Positions 19,403 through 27,757 of a stretch of DNA of 53,771 nucleotides are shown here, one piece after another. The notes beneath the pieces were generated by a model. The model did not search any database and was not told where the DNA came from. It worked only from the letters and a program-made list of their open reading frames with translations. Origin of the DNA: Deinococcus aquatilis DSM 23025 (lineage in GTDB: Bacteria > Deinococcota > Deinococci > Deinococcales > Deinococcaceae); the NCBI RefSeq assembly GCF_000378445.1, contig NZ_KB899729.1, positions 1 through 53,771 on the forward strand, given 5' to 3'. A program made the translations under genes and the position numbers. Each line of letters begins with the position of its first letter. Within the stretch, counting starts at the first letter, position 1.

Positions 19403-19621
19403 ACAGACGAGGATAGGCCGTGTCAGGCCAACTGAACCTGCTGCCAAATATAGATCGACGCCTGCCTAAATCCAGAGCGGAACAGGGCGAGCAGGCGTTC
19501 GGTGCCTTTTATGTTGTGTTTGAAGATAAATTATACGGACTTGCCTTGATTCCCGAACATCCAGGAAAGTGCCGATAGGGTCGTCCATCGTCGCCAGCCC
19601 GTATCACATCCGGCTCTTCCA
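19403..19621. other. Spacer with possible terminator and IS debris
   Basis: ACGCCTGC (19458-19465) and GCAGGCGT (19491-19498) form an 8-bp stem after the GGDEF gene, followed by a short T-run, a weak terminator candidate. The rest includes the transposase fragment listed next. Confidence 0.45.
19520..19600 (-). pseudogene. Remnant of a transposase 5' end (MDDPIG type)
   Basis: Minus-strand ATG at 19588 begins MDDPIGTFLDV and then decays. It matches the fragment at 1631 in both DNA and peptide, so both probably derive from one IS family. Confidence 0.4.
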
Positions 19622-20164
19622 TCACTTCTGCCGAACGTGCATCTCACCGGGCCGATCCGCAACTACCCGCAGTCCCAGGCAAAATTGGTGGTATCCATCA
19701 AACTCAGGCGTCACGTACAGCGGCAACCACCCCAGTCTGATCCTCAGAGCAGGGGTGGGGCCGCCACGCAATCTCAGCTCAATCTCCTGTACCCTGACCC
19801 GCTCGACCGGGGAGGACCAGTGAACTGCGTCCCAGAACCAGCTCACCTGCAACACGCCGCCCCGCAGAATAAGCTTCTGGGTGCTTGAGATTGCCATCAA
19901 CAAGGCCAGGAGGCACCAGAGGGCCGAAAAGTGAATGGCGGCGTCATGATTCCAGTACAGCGGCGTGCAGCAAGGGCCACGTGGTCGGCTGAGATCGGTC
20001 TGCAGCGTCATCAGCCCGCAACCCAGCAGGGCAAAGCCGAACACCTGAACCCAGCAGGCCGCCTTTACGACCACCTGACCGGTGGGCAACGGCTCAAGCT
20101 TCAGATGGGGCACGACCACAGGATAGCGGCGCTGTGTTGGCGGGGGATACGGTCCTCTTGCCAT
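19622..20164 (-). CDS. Hypothetical membrane protein, PH-like tail
   Basis: A 180-residue protein with two hydrophobic segments (about residues 33-53 and 76-92) separated by a short loop. A beta-rich tail follows (KLILRGGVLQVSWFW, ELRLRGGPTPALRIRLGWLP) resembling the bacterial PH-like domains found after two membrane helices. I cannot assign a function. The start at ATG 20164 lacks a clear ribosome site. It is not linked to neighbours. The arrangement suggests a small inner-membrane protein with a cytoplasmic barrel, by inference only. Confidence 0.6.
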   Translation of the reverse strand: MARGPYPPPTQRRYPVVVPHLKLEPLPTGQVVVKAACWVQVFGFALLGCGLMTLQTDLSRPRGPCCTPLYWNHDAAIHFSALWCLLALLMAISSTQKLILRGGVLQVSWFWDAVHWSSPVERVRVQEIELRLRGGPTPALRIRLGWLPLYVTPEFDGYHQFCLGLRVVADRPGEMHVRQK

Positions 20165-20406
20165 CGGTGATCGGTGGGATGATTGTTACTCGAGTTCCTT
20201 GAGCTGTTCGGCCAGAACGCTGCGGAGCGCTTGGCTGCTGGGCCAGGCCAGGAAGCCGCGCCGATAGCCTTCTCCTGATCGATCACCTGCACTTGGGCCG
20301 CCAGAGCGAACAGCCGGGGCGAAGACTTGAAAACAGGGCTGGAGAGCAAGGGCTTTTTACGTGTGGATCAGGAGAAATGACTCTTTCCTCTGGTCCTCTC
20401 GCAGCC
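20165..20406. other. Intergenic stretch
   Basis: No supported gene. A minus-strand frame lacking any start codon ends with a plausible helical tail (SQALRSVLAEQLKELE) before TAA near 20186, perhaps the remains of a truncated gene. Confidence 0.4.
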
Positions 20407-22788
20407 TCATGTGCTGGACTGCTCCGGCCTGACCCCCGGCAGCGTAAAGAAGAAGGTTGATCCCTCCCCCAACGTGCTCTCCAGCCAGAGCCGTCCGCCG
20501 TGACGCTCCACGATTTTTTTGCACACGGCCAAACCGATCCCCGTGCCCTCGTAGCTCTCGCGCCCATGCAGCCGCTGGAAAATCTCAAAAATGCGCCCGA
20601 AGTATTGCGGCTCGATGCCGATGCCGTTGTCTGAAACCGCAAAGCGCCAGTCGTCGCCATCATGCTCGGCAGAAACGTTCACCTGTGGGACCACCCCTTC
20701 CCGGTGATACTTCAACCCGTTCGAGATCAGGTTCTGCAGCAACTGATCAAATTGCTGGGCGTCTGCGGCGACCACCGGCAGAGCATCCCGGGTGATGCTT
20801 AATGTGAGAGGTGGCACTCCTTCCAATAGTCGCCTGGAAACCGCGTCAAAGACGGCCTGCGCGTCAACGGGCAGCAGTTCGCCCCGCTGGGTATGCAGCC
20901 GTGAAAAGGCCAGCAGGTCGTCCACCAGCCGTTTCATGTGCTCTCCACCTTCGACGATCTGCCGCAGGTAGACCCGGCCGCGCTCGTCCAGCTTCTCTCC
21001 ATACCTCTTATCGATAATTCCGGCGAAACTCGTCACCGCCCGAATCGGCGCCTGCAGGTCATGAGAGGCAATGTAGGCGAATTGTTCCAGTTCCGCGTTG
21101 CTGCGCCGGAGTTCCTCATTGGCCCGCACAAGTTCGCTGGTTCGTTGTTGCAATGCCCCCGTCTGCTTCGCGCGTTCGAGGGCCAGGGCCAGGCTCTGCA
21201 AGACGGTGTTCAGCAGAACCCGCTCGACAGATGTCCACCGATGAGCCTGGTGCAGCCCGACGGCCAACACCCCACGTGGGTCGTTTCCGTCAAAGACTGG
21301 AAAGGCCACGCTGGCCCGAATCACCTGGATCTCCTCACGGGCGGCGGCCACACTGTTGGGATCATGCTGATCCTGGTAGTAGGGCTGACGGGTCTCGAAA
21401 GCCTGGTCCACGTTGAGGGTACCGCCACGCGGCAACCCACGTCCCAGAGCGTGCAGCAGCGCAGGATGATGGAATTTCCCCCGGTGGGACAGCAGTCTCC
21501 AGGTGTCGCCGTCCGGTTCGTAATAGGTACTCACGCTGCCCGGAAGCAGTGACACCACCAGATCCTGTGCGTGCCCGACCAGGGTCACCGCGTCATCTTC
21601 TAGGGCCAGATCGCGCGTGAGTTCGGCAAACCCCTCCAGCGCCCGGGTGCGGGCGTCCAGTTCCGCGTTTTGAAGTTGCAGTTGCCGCGTGACCTCGGTG
21701 CGCTCCAGCGTGATGGTCAACCTACGTGCCACGGCGCGTACCAGAGCTTTTTCACGTTTACGCCACGCCCGGCCTTCGCGCATCCCGACTGTGAAGAGGC
21801 TGCGTGCCTCGCCACTGACGACCAGCGGCAGCAGAGCGACTGCGCCGTACACGGTGGTACTGGGCAAGTCGTTGGCGTCCCATCCATCCACGAAAACAGC
21901 CGTGCGGGATTGCATGGCTTCCCTGAAGTGAGGAGAGTCTATGGAGACGCCTGCCTGAATTTCTGCCACAACCGCGAGCGGCACATCTTCGGACCAGACC
22001 CGTGCCCTCCAGAGGCTGTCTTCGGGTTCGTAATACACGACGCTGACGTGATCCAGGTTGGCGTGCACCACCTGAACGGCCTGGTGGACGAGGGCCAGCA
22101 CATCGCTCTCGCTGCCGACAGCCTCCTTATAGGCGATAAAAGCGTCCAGAGCGGCGCGTTCTTCTTGCAGTTCGGTGGTCCGAGCGGTTACCCGCGCTTC
22201 CAGATCGTGCTGGAGTTGCGCCCGTCCCAGGGCCACGCTGCACTGGGCCGCCAGGGTGCGCAGAAAGCGGATTTCAGCTTTGGTGAAGTCATGAGGTTCC
22301 AGAAAATCCAGAATGATGGCCCCCAGGGGATGGTCGTCAAGGAACATCGGCAGGACAGCAGTGGCGACTGCGGGAATGCCCTCGGTGCGGGCGGCCAGTT
22401 CTGGATAGGCCTGTACCAGAGCGGCCTGATGTTCAAAGAACAGCGGCTCGTGCCGTGCCAGGGCATCTCCGGCAGGCACGTTGTCATCGAGTGGGCCATC
22501 TTGCCAGAGGGTCTGGGCCTCCTGCTCATGCCCCTGGGTGGCCGCGATCTCGAGGCGTTTGTTGGAACCGTTGACCAACAGAACGGCCCCAGAGATCGCG
22601 TCGAGAGCCTCCATAACGGGTGTGAGGACAATTCCAAAGACGTCCTCCTGAGTCCGGGCGGCGGCCAGGGCCTCTGTGACTGCCTGCAACCGGTCACTAA
22701 ACGAGAGATGTACCCCCAAAGGCACGGCAAAATGGCTAGGCACAGGATCAGGATACCGTCCAGAGGGTCTTTTCTCCTCGGTCGTCAT
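20407..22788 (-). CDS. Multi-GAF sensor histidine kinase (soluble)
   Basis: A 793-residue kinase with no membrane helices. It has three GAF-like domains (about residues 30-185, 225-380 and 395-555) joined by helical linkers (LEARVTARTTELQEERAAL), then a HisKA domain with H576 in YIASHDLQAPIR and a complete ATPase (NLISNGLKY, DNGIGI, GTGIGLAV). The HisKA and ATPase part resembles that of bacteriophytochrome-type kinases, but I see no chromophore PHY domain, so the signal is probably a small ligand or redox state. I prefer ATG 22788, with GGCAGG 7 bases upstream, over TTG 22809. No response regulator is adjacent, so it is an orphan kinase. Confidence 0.9.
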   Translation of the reverse strand: MTTEEKRPSGRYPDPVPSHFAVPLGVHLSFSDRLQAVTEALAAARTQEDVFGIVLTPVMEALDAISGAVLLVNGSNKRLEIAATQGHEQEAQTLWQDGPLDDNVPAGDALARHEPLFFEHQAALVQAYPELAARTEGIPAVATAVLPMFLDDHPLGAIILDFLEPHDFTKAEIRFLRTLAAQCSVALGRAQLQHDLEARVTARTTELQEERAALDAFIAYKEAVGSESDVLALVHQAVQVVHANLDHVSVVYYEPEDSLWRARVWSEDVPLAVVAEIQAGVSIDSPHFREAMQSRTAVFVDGWDANDLPSTTVYGAVALLPLVVSGEARSLFTVGMREGRAWRKREKALVRAVARRLTITLERTEVTRQLQLQNAELDARTRALEGFAELTRDLALEDDAVTLVGHAQDLVVSLLPGSVSTYYEPDGDTWRLLSHRGKFHHPALLHALGRGLPRGGTLNVDQAFETRQPYYQDQHDPNSVAAAREEIQVIRASVAFPVFDGNDPRGVLAVGLHQAHRWTSVERVLLNTVLQSLALALERAKQTGALQQRTSELVRANEELRRSNAELEQFAYIASHDLQAPIRAVTSFAGIIDKRYGEKLDERGRVYLRQIVEGGEHMKRLVDDLLAFSRLHTQRGELLPVDAQAVFDAVSRRLLEGVPPLTLSITRDALPVVAADAQQFDQLLQNLISNGLKYHREGVVPQVNVSAEHDGDDWRFAVSDNGIGIEPQYFGRIFEIFQRLHGRESYEGTGIGLAVCKKIVERHGGRLWLESTLGEGSTFFFTLPGVRPEQSST

Positions 22789-22974
22789 GTTTGGCCTGCC
22801 TTCTGGCAAGTCGACGGCTGATATCTACAGGGTTCCAGCAACTGAAGTGAGGTGGTGAGCAAGCAAGCCCGACTCCTCCCAACCGGCAGCGAGAAGAACC
22901 CCTTTCCGAAAGGGGTGCATAACCCCGCTCCGGACTCTGACGCTTCATCAGCGTAATCTGGTTGACACCACGGC
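22789..22974. other. Intergenic region upstream of the GAF kinase
   Basis: Holds the araC-like gene's terminator at 22898-22916 and presumably the kinase promoter. Confidence 0.5.
22898..22916 (-). terminator. Terminator of the PAS-AraC gene
   Basis: ACCCCTTTC and GAAAGGGGT are inverted copies around one base. On the minus strand the stem is followed by TTCTTCT. It lies about 60 bases after the stop of the regulator gene. Confidence 0.6.
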
Positions 22975-23745
22975 TCAGTGAGCAGGCTTGCTCCGGGAGT
23001 CCTCTTGCCTGGTCAGAATCCGGTCACGGTATGCCTGTGGGGTAATGCCAGTGACCGTACGGAACTTGCGGGTAAAGGCGCTGTGGTCGGCGTAGCCGCA
23101 GGCGTGGGCAATTTCAGAGATAGACAGCCCAGGCCTGCGCAGCAGTTCTACAGCGGCATTGAGCCGCGCCTTGATCAGGAACTGCTGCGGCGTGACCTGA
23201 CACACCCGCCGTATCAACCGCTCAAAGTTGTCTTCCGATAGGCCGATGTGGGCAGCCAGGGCCGGGATCCGCAGGGGCTGATCGTAATGCACCTGCATAT
23301 AGCTGAGGGCCTCTGCGATCCGCGCAAAGTCCGCATGTCTCTCCATTGGAACGGGGACGTCCCGCGAGACTCCTGCCAACCCCACCACCTCATCTGCTGC
23401 GTTTCGCACGGGGATCTTGTGCGTCAGGCACCAGATTGGTTCGCCGCGCGGGCCGAAATACATTTCCAGCACGTCCCGCAGTTCCTGACCCTCCCGCAAC
23501 GTCCGCACGTCTTGCTCATTGAAACGCTGCCCAGGGTCGCCCATGAAAACCTCGGCAGCGGTGCGGCCCAGCACATCGCGCTTATGCGGTATTCCAGTGC
23601 GCCGCCGCAGGGTGTCATTTACACTGACATAACGGCCCTGAAGGTCCTTGACAAAAAAAATCAGATCGGGCACGCCGTCCAGCAGCGTCTCCATGGGCCA
23701 GCTTCCATCTGGTGCGGGGCGCAGCCAAGCCCTGGGATCGTCCAT
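22975..23745 (-). CDS. PAS-AraC family transcriptional regulator
   Basis: A 256-residue regulator. Residues about 20-130 are a PAS domain (DGVPDLIFFVKDLQGRYVSV ... VVGLAGVSRDV). Residues about 145-245 are an AraC-type double helix-turn-helix (LAAHIGLSEDNFERLIRRV, then ISEIAHACGYADHSAFTRKF). It probably binds a small effector or cofactor through PAS and acts on the divergent EamA exporter gene, 108 bases away. On the minus strand CAGACT lies 6 bases before ATG 23745, an imperfect -10, so the transcript may be leaderless. Confidence 0.92.
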   Translation of the reverse strand: MDDPRAWLRPAPDGSWPMETLLDGVPDLIFFVKDLQGRYVSVNDTLRRRTGIPHKRDVLGRTAAEVFMGDPGQRFNEQDVRTLREGQELRDVLEMYFGPRGEPIWCLTHKIPVRNAADEVVGLAGVSRDVPVPMERHADFARIAEALSYMQVHYDQPLRIPALAAHIGLSEDNFERLIRRVCQVTPQQFLIKARLNAAVELLRRPGLSISEIAHACGYADHSAFTRKFRTVTGITPQAYRDRILTRQEDSRSKPAH

Positions 23746-23841
23746 AGACCCAGTCTGTCACACCCAAGCCTTGCCTGAGAATATGCCGACTTCCGCAGGG
23801 AAACTCGCGGGATCAATCAAGACGGTTGGCGCTGTTTTGTC

Positions 23842-23847
23842 TAGGCT
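23842..23847 (+). promoter_or_regulatory. -10 element of a leaderless transcript
   Basis: TAGGCT followed by exactly 6 bases and ATG 23854; no ribosome site. The same TAGGCT-N6-ATG arrangement occurs at 52023 (minus) and 52128 (plus). Confidence 0.65.
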
Positions 23848-23853
23848 GGAAGC

Positions 23854-24780
23854 ATGTTGAAGGCTCCTCCACTCCCGGCCCAGACCACCCAGAGCGCACG
23901 CAGCGAAGGAAGTGGCGTTGGATTGGCCCTGCTCTCTGCGGCGGCCTCCGGCACGCTGGGACTCTGGGGCAAGCTGGCCATGACCCTCCAGCTGACCACC
24001 CCTACCCTGCTGAGCTGGCGCTTTGGTCTGACAGCCCTGTTGCTTTTCGCTTTGGGCTTCGGTCGCCTCTCCCTGCGCCTGCGGGCTGAACTGCTGCTGC
24101 TCAGCGTCATCTATACGGCCTCCACGGTGCTGTACTTCATGGCGCTCGCCCGGATTTCTGCCAGTACCGCTGCGCTGCTGGTCTACATTGCTCCAGCCTT
24201 TGTCATCCTGTACGGCGTTCTGGCCCGTGTCCGCCCTTCACGCTGGCAAATGGGGGCGCTGCTCTGCACCCTGACCGGGCTAGGGGTCGTCGTCGGGCTG
24301 CCGAGCGCCGCCGACCGGGACCTCACCGGCCTGCTGCTGGGCGGAGTCAGTGGTGGTCTGTACGGCGGATATCTGTTTGCCAGCGGGCGACTGGCCCGCA
24401 CTGCCTCCCCCCTGACGGTGACCGCGCACCTCTCGCTTGTCTGCGCCGCTACTTTCGTGGTGTTGGGCGGCGTAACTGCACAGTTGGCGGTGCCAAACAG
24501 TCCCGCGCAGTGGGGAATCATTCTCGCCATGCTGCTGATCCCAACGCTGGTGGCCCTGCCTGCTCTGTCCGAAGCCGTGCGGCGAATCGGCCCAGCGCGT
24601 GTCAGCCTGCTTGCCACGACTGATCCGCTCTGGGCCACCGTGTTTGCACTGCTGTTTTTAGGCGAGCAGCTGCACTTTAGCCAGATGGTGGGGGGAGCGC
24701 TGATTCTGGCGGGGGCCGCCTTCGCGCAGTGGACGCCAAAGCCAGTCTCTGCTCCACCTGTGGGGGCAGCACGCATGTAA
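23854..24780 (+). CDS. EamA-family (DMT) transporter
   Basis: A 308-residue protein with about ten hydrophobic segments in two EamA repeats (for example LLSAAASGTLGLWGKLAM and GALILAGAAFAQW), as in RhaT/YddG-like exporters of the drug/metabolite transporter superfamily. Known role: export of amino acids or other small metabolites across the inner membrane. It is divergent from a PAS-AraC regulator that probably controls it. The start is fixed by the leaderless promoter TAGGCT-N6-ATG. Confidence 0.9.
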   Translation: MLKAPPLPAQTTQSARSEGSGVGLALLSAAASGTLGLWGKLAMTLQLTTPTLLSWRFGLTALLLFALGFGRLSLRLRAELLLLSVIYTASTVLYFMALARISASTAALLVYIAPAFVILYGVLARVRPSRWQMGALLCTLTGLGVVVGLPSAADRDLTGLLLGGVSGGLYGGYLFASGRLARTASPLTVTAHLSLVCAATFVVLGGVTAQLAVPNSPAQWGIILAMLLIPTLVALPALSEAVRRIGPARVSLLATTDPLWATVFALLFLGEQLHFSQMVGGALILAGAAFAQWTPKPVSAPPVGAARM

Positions 24781-24883
24781 AGGGCCTTCTGAAAGCTCAG
24801 CCCCTGTCTATGCGCGTCAACTTGCCTCCATCCCTCTCACCCCTTCTCACCTCGGTGCCCACCGCCTGCCTTCAGGAGATCCA

Positions 24884-26029
24884 ATGAAAACCACACTGAC
24901 CATTCTTGCCGCCCTCGCCCTGGGAAGCGCTGGTGCCCAGACCACCATCAAGATCGCCAGTCTCGCGCCGCTGTCCGGCAGTCAGAGTGCCATCGGCATG
25001 CAGGCACGCAACGGCATCCAACTGGCGGTACGCGAGTATCAGCCGCAGTTCAGCAAGCTGGGGCTGACCCTTCAGTTTGTCCCGTTCGATGACCAGGCTG
25101 ACCCGGCCAGCGGCACCTCCGCTGCCCGCAAGATTGCCGCAGACCGTTCCATGCTGGCCGTGGTGGGCGCTCTGAACAGCGGCGTCACCATTCCGGTGAG
25201 CGCTGCCTTGGCCTCCAGCCGCGTCGCTCTGGTCAGTTCAGCCAGCACGGCCAATCAGGTCACCGACCGCGGCCTGCGAAATATGAACCGTATTGTTGCT
25301 CGTGATGACGCGCAGGGGCCAGCGGGCGCAAATTTCCTCATCAGCAACCTCAAAGCCAAACAGGTCTACATCCTCAACGATAAGACTGCCTATGGGGAAG
25401 GACTTGCGAATGAAGTTGAACAGGCCTTGAAAGGCAGAGGCATTCGGGTGGCCACCAATGAAGGGACCGAGGAGAAAAGCGACTTTTCGTCCATTATCTC
25501 CAAGATCCGCCTGCAACGTCCAGATGCCATCTACTTTGGCGGCATCTACAGCCAGGTCGGGGTGTTCCTCCGGCAACTTCGGGAAGCTGGAGTCACCGTC
25601 CCAGTGGTTGGAGGCGACGGTCTGGACAGCCGGGAACTGCTCAAGATTGCTGGAAAGGGCGCACAGAACCTGTACTTCACGACCGGCGCGGCACCCGTTG
25701 AAGCCTTGCCTGCTGCGAAGTCATTTGCCGCCAACTATCAGAAAACCTTCGGACAGGCTGCCCAAGGCTTTGCCGTGTATGGCTACGACGCCGCGAAGGT
25801 GGTCTTGCAGGGCATCCTCAACGCCGCCAAAGCGAACGGAAATAAAGCCCCCAGCCGCACGCAGGTGGAAAGCGCCATTCGGAAGGGCACCTTTACGGGA
25901 CTGCTGTCCGGGACTGCGAGCTTCAACAGTGTGGGGGACCGCAAGGCAGCGACCCTGTACGTCATGAAGGTCAGCGGCGGGCAGGTCAAGCTCAGCACGG
26001 TCATTCCCGTCAAACCCGGCAAGCTCTGA
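24884..26029 (+). CDS. Branched-chain amino-acid-type ABC substrate-binding protein
   Basis: A 381-residue periplasmic binding protein of type I fold (Peripla_BP_6, LivJ-like). Signal peptide MKTTLTILAALALGSAGA is followed by IKIASLAPLSGSQSAIGMQ, the family's usual start. The ligand pocket Ser/Thr region appears as VSSASTANQVTDRG, and IYFGGIYSQVGVFLRQ in the middle is typical. It should bind a branched-chain or other hydrophobic amino acid or short amide. CAGGAG lies 6 bases before ATG. No LivHMGF permease genes are nearby, so the partner must be encoded elsewhere. It ends at a strong terminator. It might feed the catabolic operon that starts 1.7 kb downstream, but nothing in the sequence proves this. 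Confidence 0.92.
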   Translation: MKTTLTILAALALGSAGAQTTIKIASLAPLSGSQSAIGMQARNGIQLAVREYQPQFSKLGLTLQFVPFDDQADPASGTSAARKIAADRSMLAVVGALNSGVTIPVSAALASSRVALVSSASTANQVTDRGLRNMNRIVARDDAQGPAGANFLISNLKAKQVYILNDKTAYGEGLANEVEQALKGRGIRVATNEGTEEKSDFSSIISKIRLQRPDAIYFGGIYSQVGVFLRQLREAGVTVPVVGGDGLDSRELLKIAGKGAQNLYFTTGAAPVEALPAAKSFAANYQKTFGQAAQGFAVYGYDAAKVVLQGILNAAKANGNKAPSRTQVESAIRKGTFTGLLSGTASFNSVGDRKAATLYVMKVSGGQVKLSTVIPVKPGKL

Positions 26030-26042
26030 ATCTAAGCGGCGT

Positions 26043-26078
26043 GCGAAAGGGCAGAAGGAAATCCTTCTGCCCTTTCGC
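26043..26078. terminator. Strong (probably bidirectional) terminator
   Basis: GCGAAAGGGCAGAAGG (26043-26058), loop AAAT, CCTTCTGCCCTTTCGC (26063-26078): a perfect 16-bp stem between two convergent genes, 14 bases after the binding-protein stop. Confidence 0.92.
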
Positions 26079-26156
26079 TTCTGACCCCTGGCGTTCTCCT
26101 CTTCATGCGGTGGTGAGCAGCTCACGAGGTCTCTTCAGCTGTTGCCCCGGTTCACC

Positions 26157-26510
26157 TCAGTACACCTGACCATTGGCAAAAGTCCGGGCTGGAGGAAGAT
26201 CCGTCCAGTGAATCCAGACCTGATCAGGGTCAAGCTTCAGGTGCTCCACCAATACTCCAGCGATATCGCTCATGGCCTGGCGTACCGTTTCGTCAGGTCG
26301 GGGATTGGCCATGACCGTGACCACGAGATGAGGGGGATCCACGGTGCCGTGCAGGCCCTCCTGAAGGTAAGTGAGAGGGAGAACGTGCACCCACAGCAGC
26401 TCGGGCGGTACGTTCAACCTGGGAGACAAGCGCTGTACCAGTGCGTCTGCCAGACGCTGAACTTGTTCTGAAGAGTGAACGTCCGGCGTGTAAAGGGTCA
26501 ATACAGGCAT
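26157..26510 (-). CDS. Tautomerase-superfamily protein
   Basis: A 117-residue protein starting MPVLTLYTPDV. Pro2 becomes the N-terminal catalytic proline after Met removal, the hallmark of the 4-oxalocrotonate tautomerase/MIF superfamily. The length suits the longer, MIF-like or cis-CaaD-like members. AAGGAG lies 5 bases before ATG 26510, and only this start puts proline at position 2. It probably forms a transcription unit with the quinone reductase gene upstream (98-base gap, same strand). The natural substrate is unknown; keto-enol tautomerisation or a dehalogenase-like hydration is possible. Confidence 0.85.
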   Translation of the reverse strand: MPVLTLYTPDVHSSEQVQRLADALVQRLSPRLNVPPELLWVHVLPLTYLQEGLHGTVDPPHLVVTVMANPRPDETVRQAMSDIAGVLVEHLKLDPDQVWIHWTDLPPARTFANGQVY

Positions 26511-26607
26511 CAATCTCCTTGCGCAGCGGTCATTGCCAGAGCAGATGGCACCAGCAATCATCAACAGGACTGAGGACCAGGAACAGGCGTGTAAGCGGGC
26601 CGTCTGG

Positions 26608-27294
26608 TCAGTGACTGACAGGTACTCCGGTGTTCCACGACAGGACCGGCCGGGTGTCCAGGGTTGAGAAGGCCTCGCGGACCTGCACCAACTGCTGCGC
26701 CCGCTCTTCAGGAGTCTTGCGCACCGGGCTGAAGCTCATGACCGGCGCGAGGACGTTGTAGCCGACAAAATAGAACATGCCGTGCTGAATGTGAAACAGG
26801 ATGACGTCCATCTCACCGTCCCGCGCGCCGGGACCGAACATGTCCTCGGTGCTGCCGGTGGTAAAGAGGAGCATCGCCCGTCGGCCCTGGAAGCCACCCG
26901 TTTCAAAACGGCCGACACTCCCCCCATAGGCCACGCCCATGGCGAACACGCGGTCTACCCAGCCTTTAAGCAGGGCCGGCAGAGAGAACCACCACATCGG
27001 GAAGGAGAAGACCAACAGGTCTGCGCGCTGCACCTTCTCGATTTCTGCCGCGACGTCCGGGGCGAACGTGCTGTGGTTGACGGCTTTGACCTGTTCAACC
27101 TGTGGTTTGAAGTGTCCGACCAGTTCATGCTCAAAATCGTTCCGGCCAAGTTCTGGGTTCCAACCCATCTGGTAGAGGTCACTGATCTCGACCGTATAGC
27201 CCTGGGCTTCAAGAGACCTGGCGGCCTCCCACATCTGAGCAGAGCAAAAGGATTCAGGTTCTGGATGGGCATGAACGATCAGGGCATGTGGCAT
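26608..27294 (-). CDS. NAD(P)H quinone oxidoreductase (flavodoxin-2 fold)
   Basis: A 228-residue protein of the Flavodoxin_2 family (MdaB/KefF/NQO1-like). The flavin phosphate loop lies in IVHAHPEPESFCSAQM, and the family motif FSFPMWWFSLPALLKGWVDR is clear. Known role: FMN- or FAD-dependent two-electron reduction of quinones and related electrophiles by NAD(P)H in the cytoplasm. AGGAGA lies 7 bases before ATG 27294; a longer in-frame extension upstream has no ribosome site. It is followed by the tautomerase gene, suggesting joint handling of reactive carbonyls or quinones. Confidence 0.92.
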   Translation of the reverse strand: MPHALIVHAHPEPESFCSAQMWEAARSLEAQGYTVEISDLYQMGWNPELGRNDFEHELVGHFKPQVEQVKAVNHSTFAPDVAAEIEKVQRADLLVFSFPMWWFSLPALLKGWVDRVFAMGVAYGGSVGRFETGGFQGRRAMLLFTTGSTEDMFGPGARDGEMDVILFHIQHGMFYFVGYNVLAPVMSFSPVRKTPEERAQQLVQVREAFSTLDTRPVLSWNTGVPVSH

Positions 27295-27757
27295 GAATGT
27301 CTCTCCTAAAAAGCGAAGGTGAATGCTCTGGATGCAGGGCGGAGGAGAGGCAACAGGGGGCGGCCCCAGGCGGACACGCTGCCCGGGCAAAGGCGCTCAA
27401 CTCAGCCCAGAGGTACACGCATTATTTCGTCCACCGCGCCTGGCGTCTTGAATAGATCCTGGCTTCAGGCTGCGGAAGTCAGCACAGGAACCCATCTCTC
27501 GTCTGACTAGACCAAACAGCCGCGGCGATTCAACCCGTAGTGCGGCACAAATTCTCCTGTTGGTCGGCCTCCGGCTCCCTCACCGTGCAGGTGATGCCGA
27601 GCCCCGTGCGACATCCGAACGCACAGCATTCAACTTCACGCGACCAGTGTCTCGCCCAGCGCCTGTGCCAATTTCCGCAGGACAGACGGGTGAAACGCTC
27701 AAGACACTTCGCCGGAACCGGAGGACAATGAACAGTCAAGATTGTAAGGAGAACCGC
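27295..27757 (+). promoter_or_regulatory. Upstream region of the large catabolic operon
   Basis: 463 bases between the divergent quinone reductase gene and the first catabolic gene. It must carry the operon promoter. An open frame reaches back to 27560 but its codons have no family similarity, so I treat it as noncoding. I could not identify an operator, and no regulator gene is adjacent to the operon. Confidence 0.5.

Noticed and set aside
27560..27757. N-terminal extension of the MmgE/PrpD protein
   Set aside because: GTG 27758 has a well-placed AAGGAG, and the extension has no similarity to the family.
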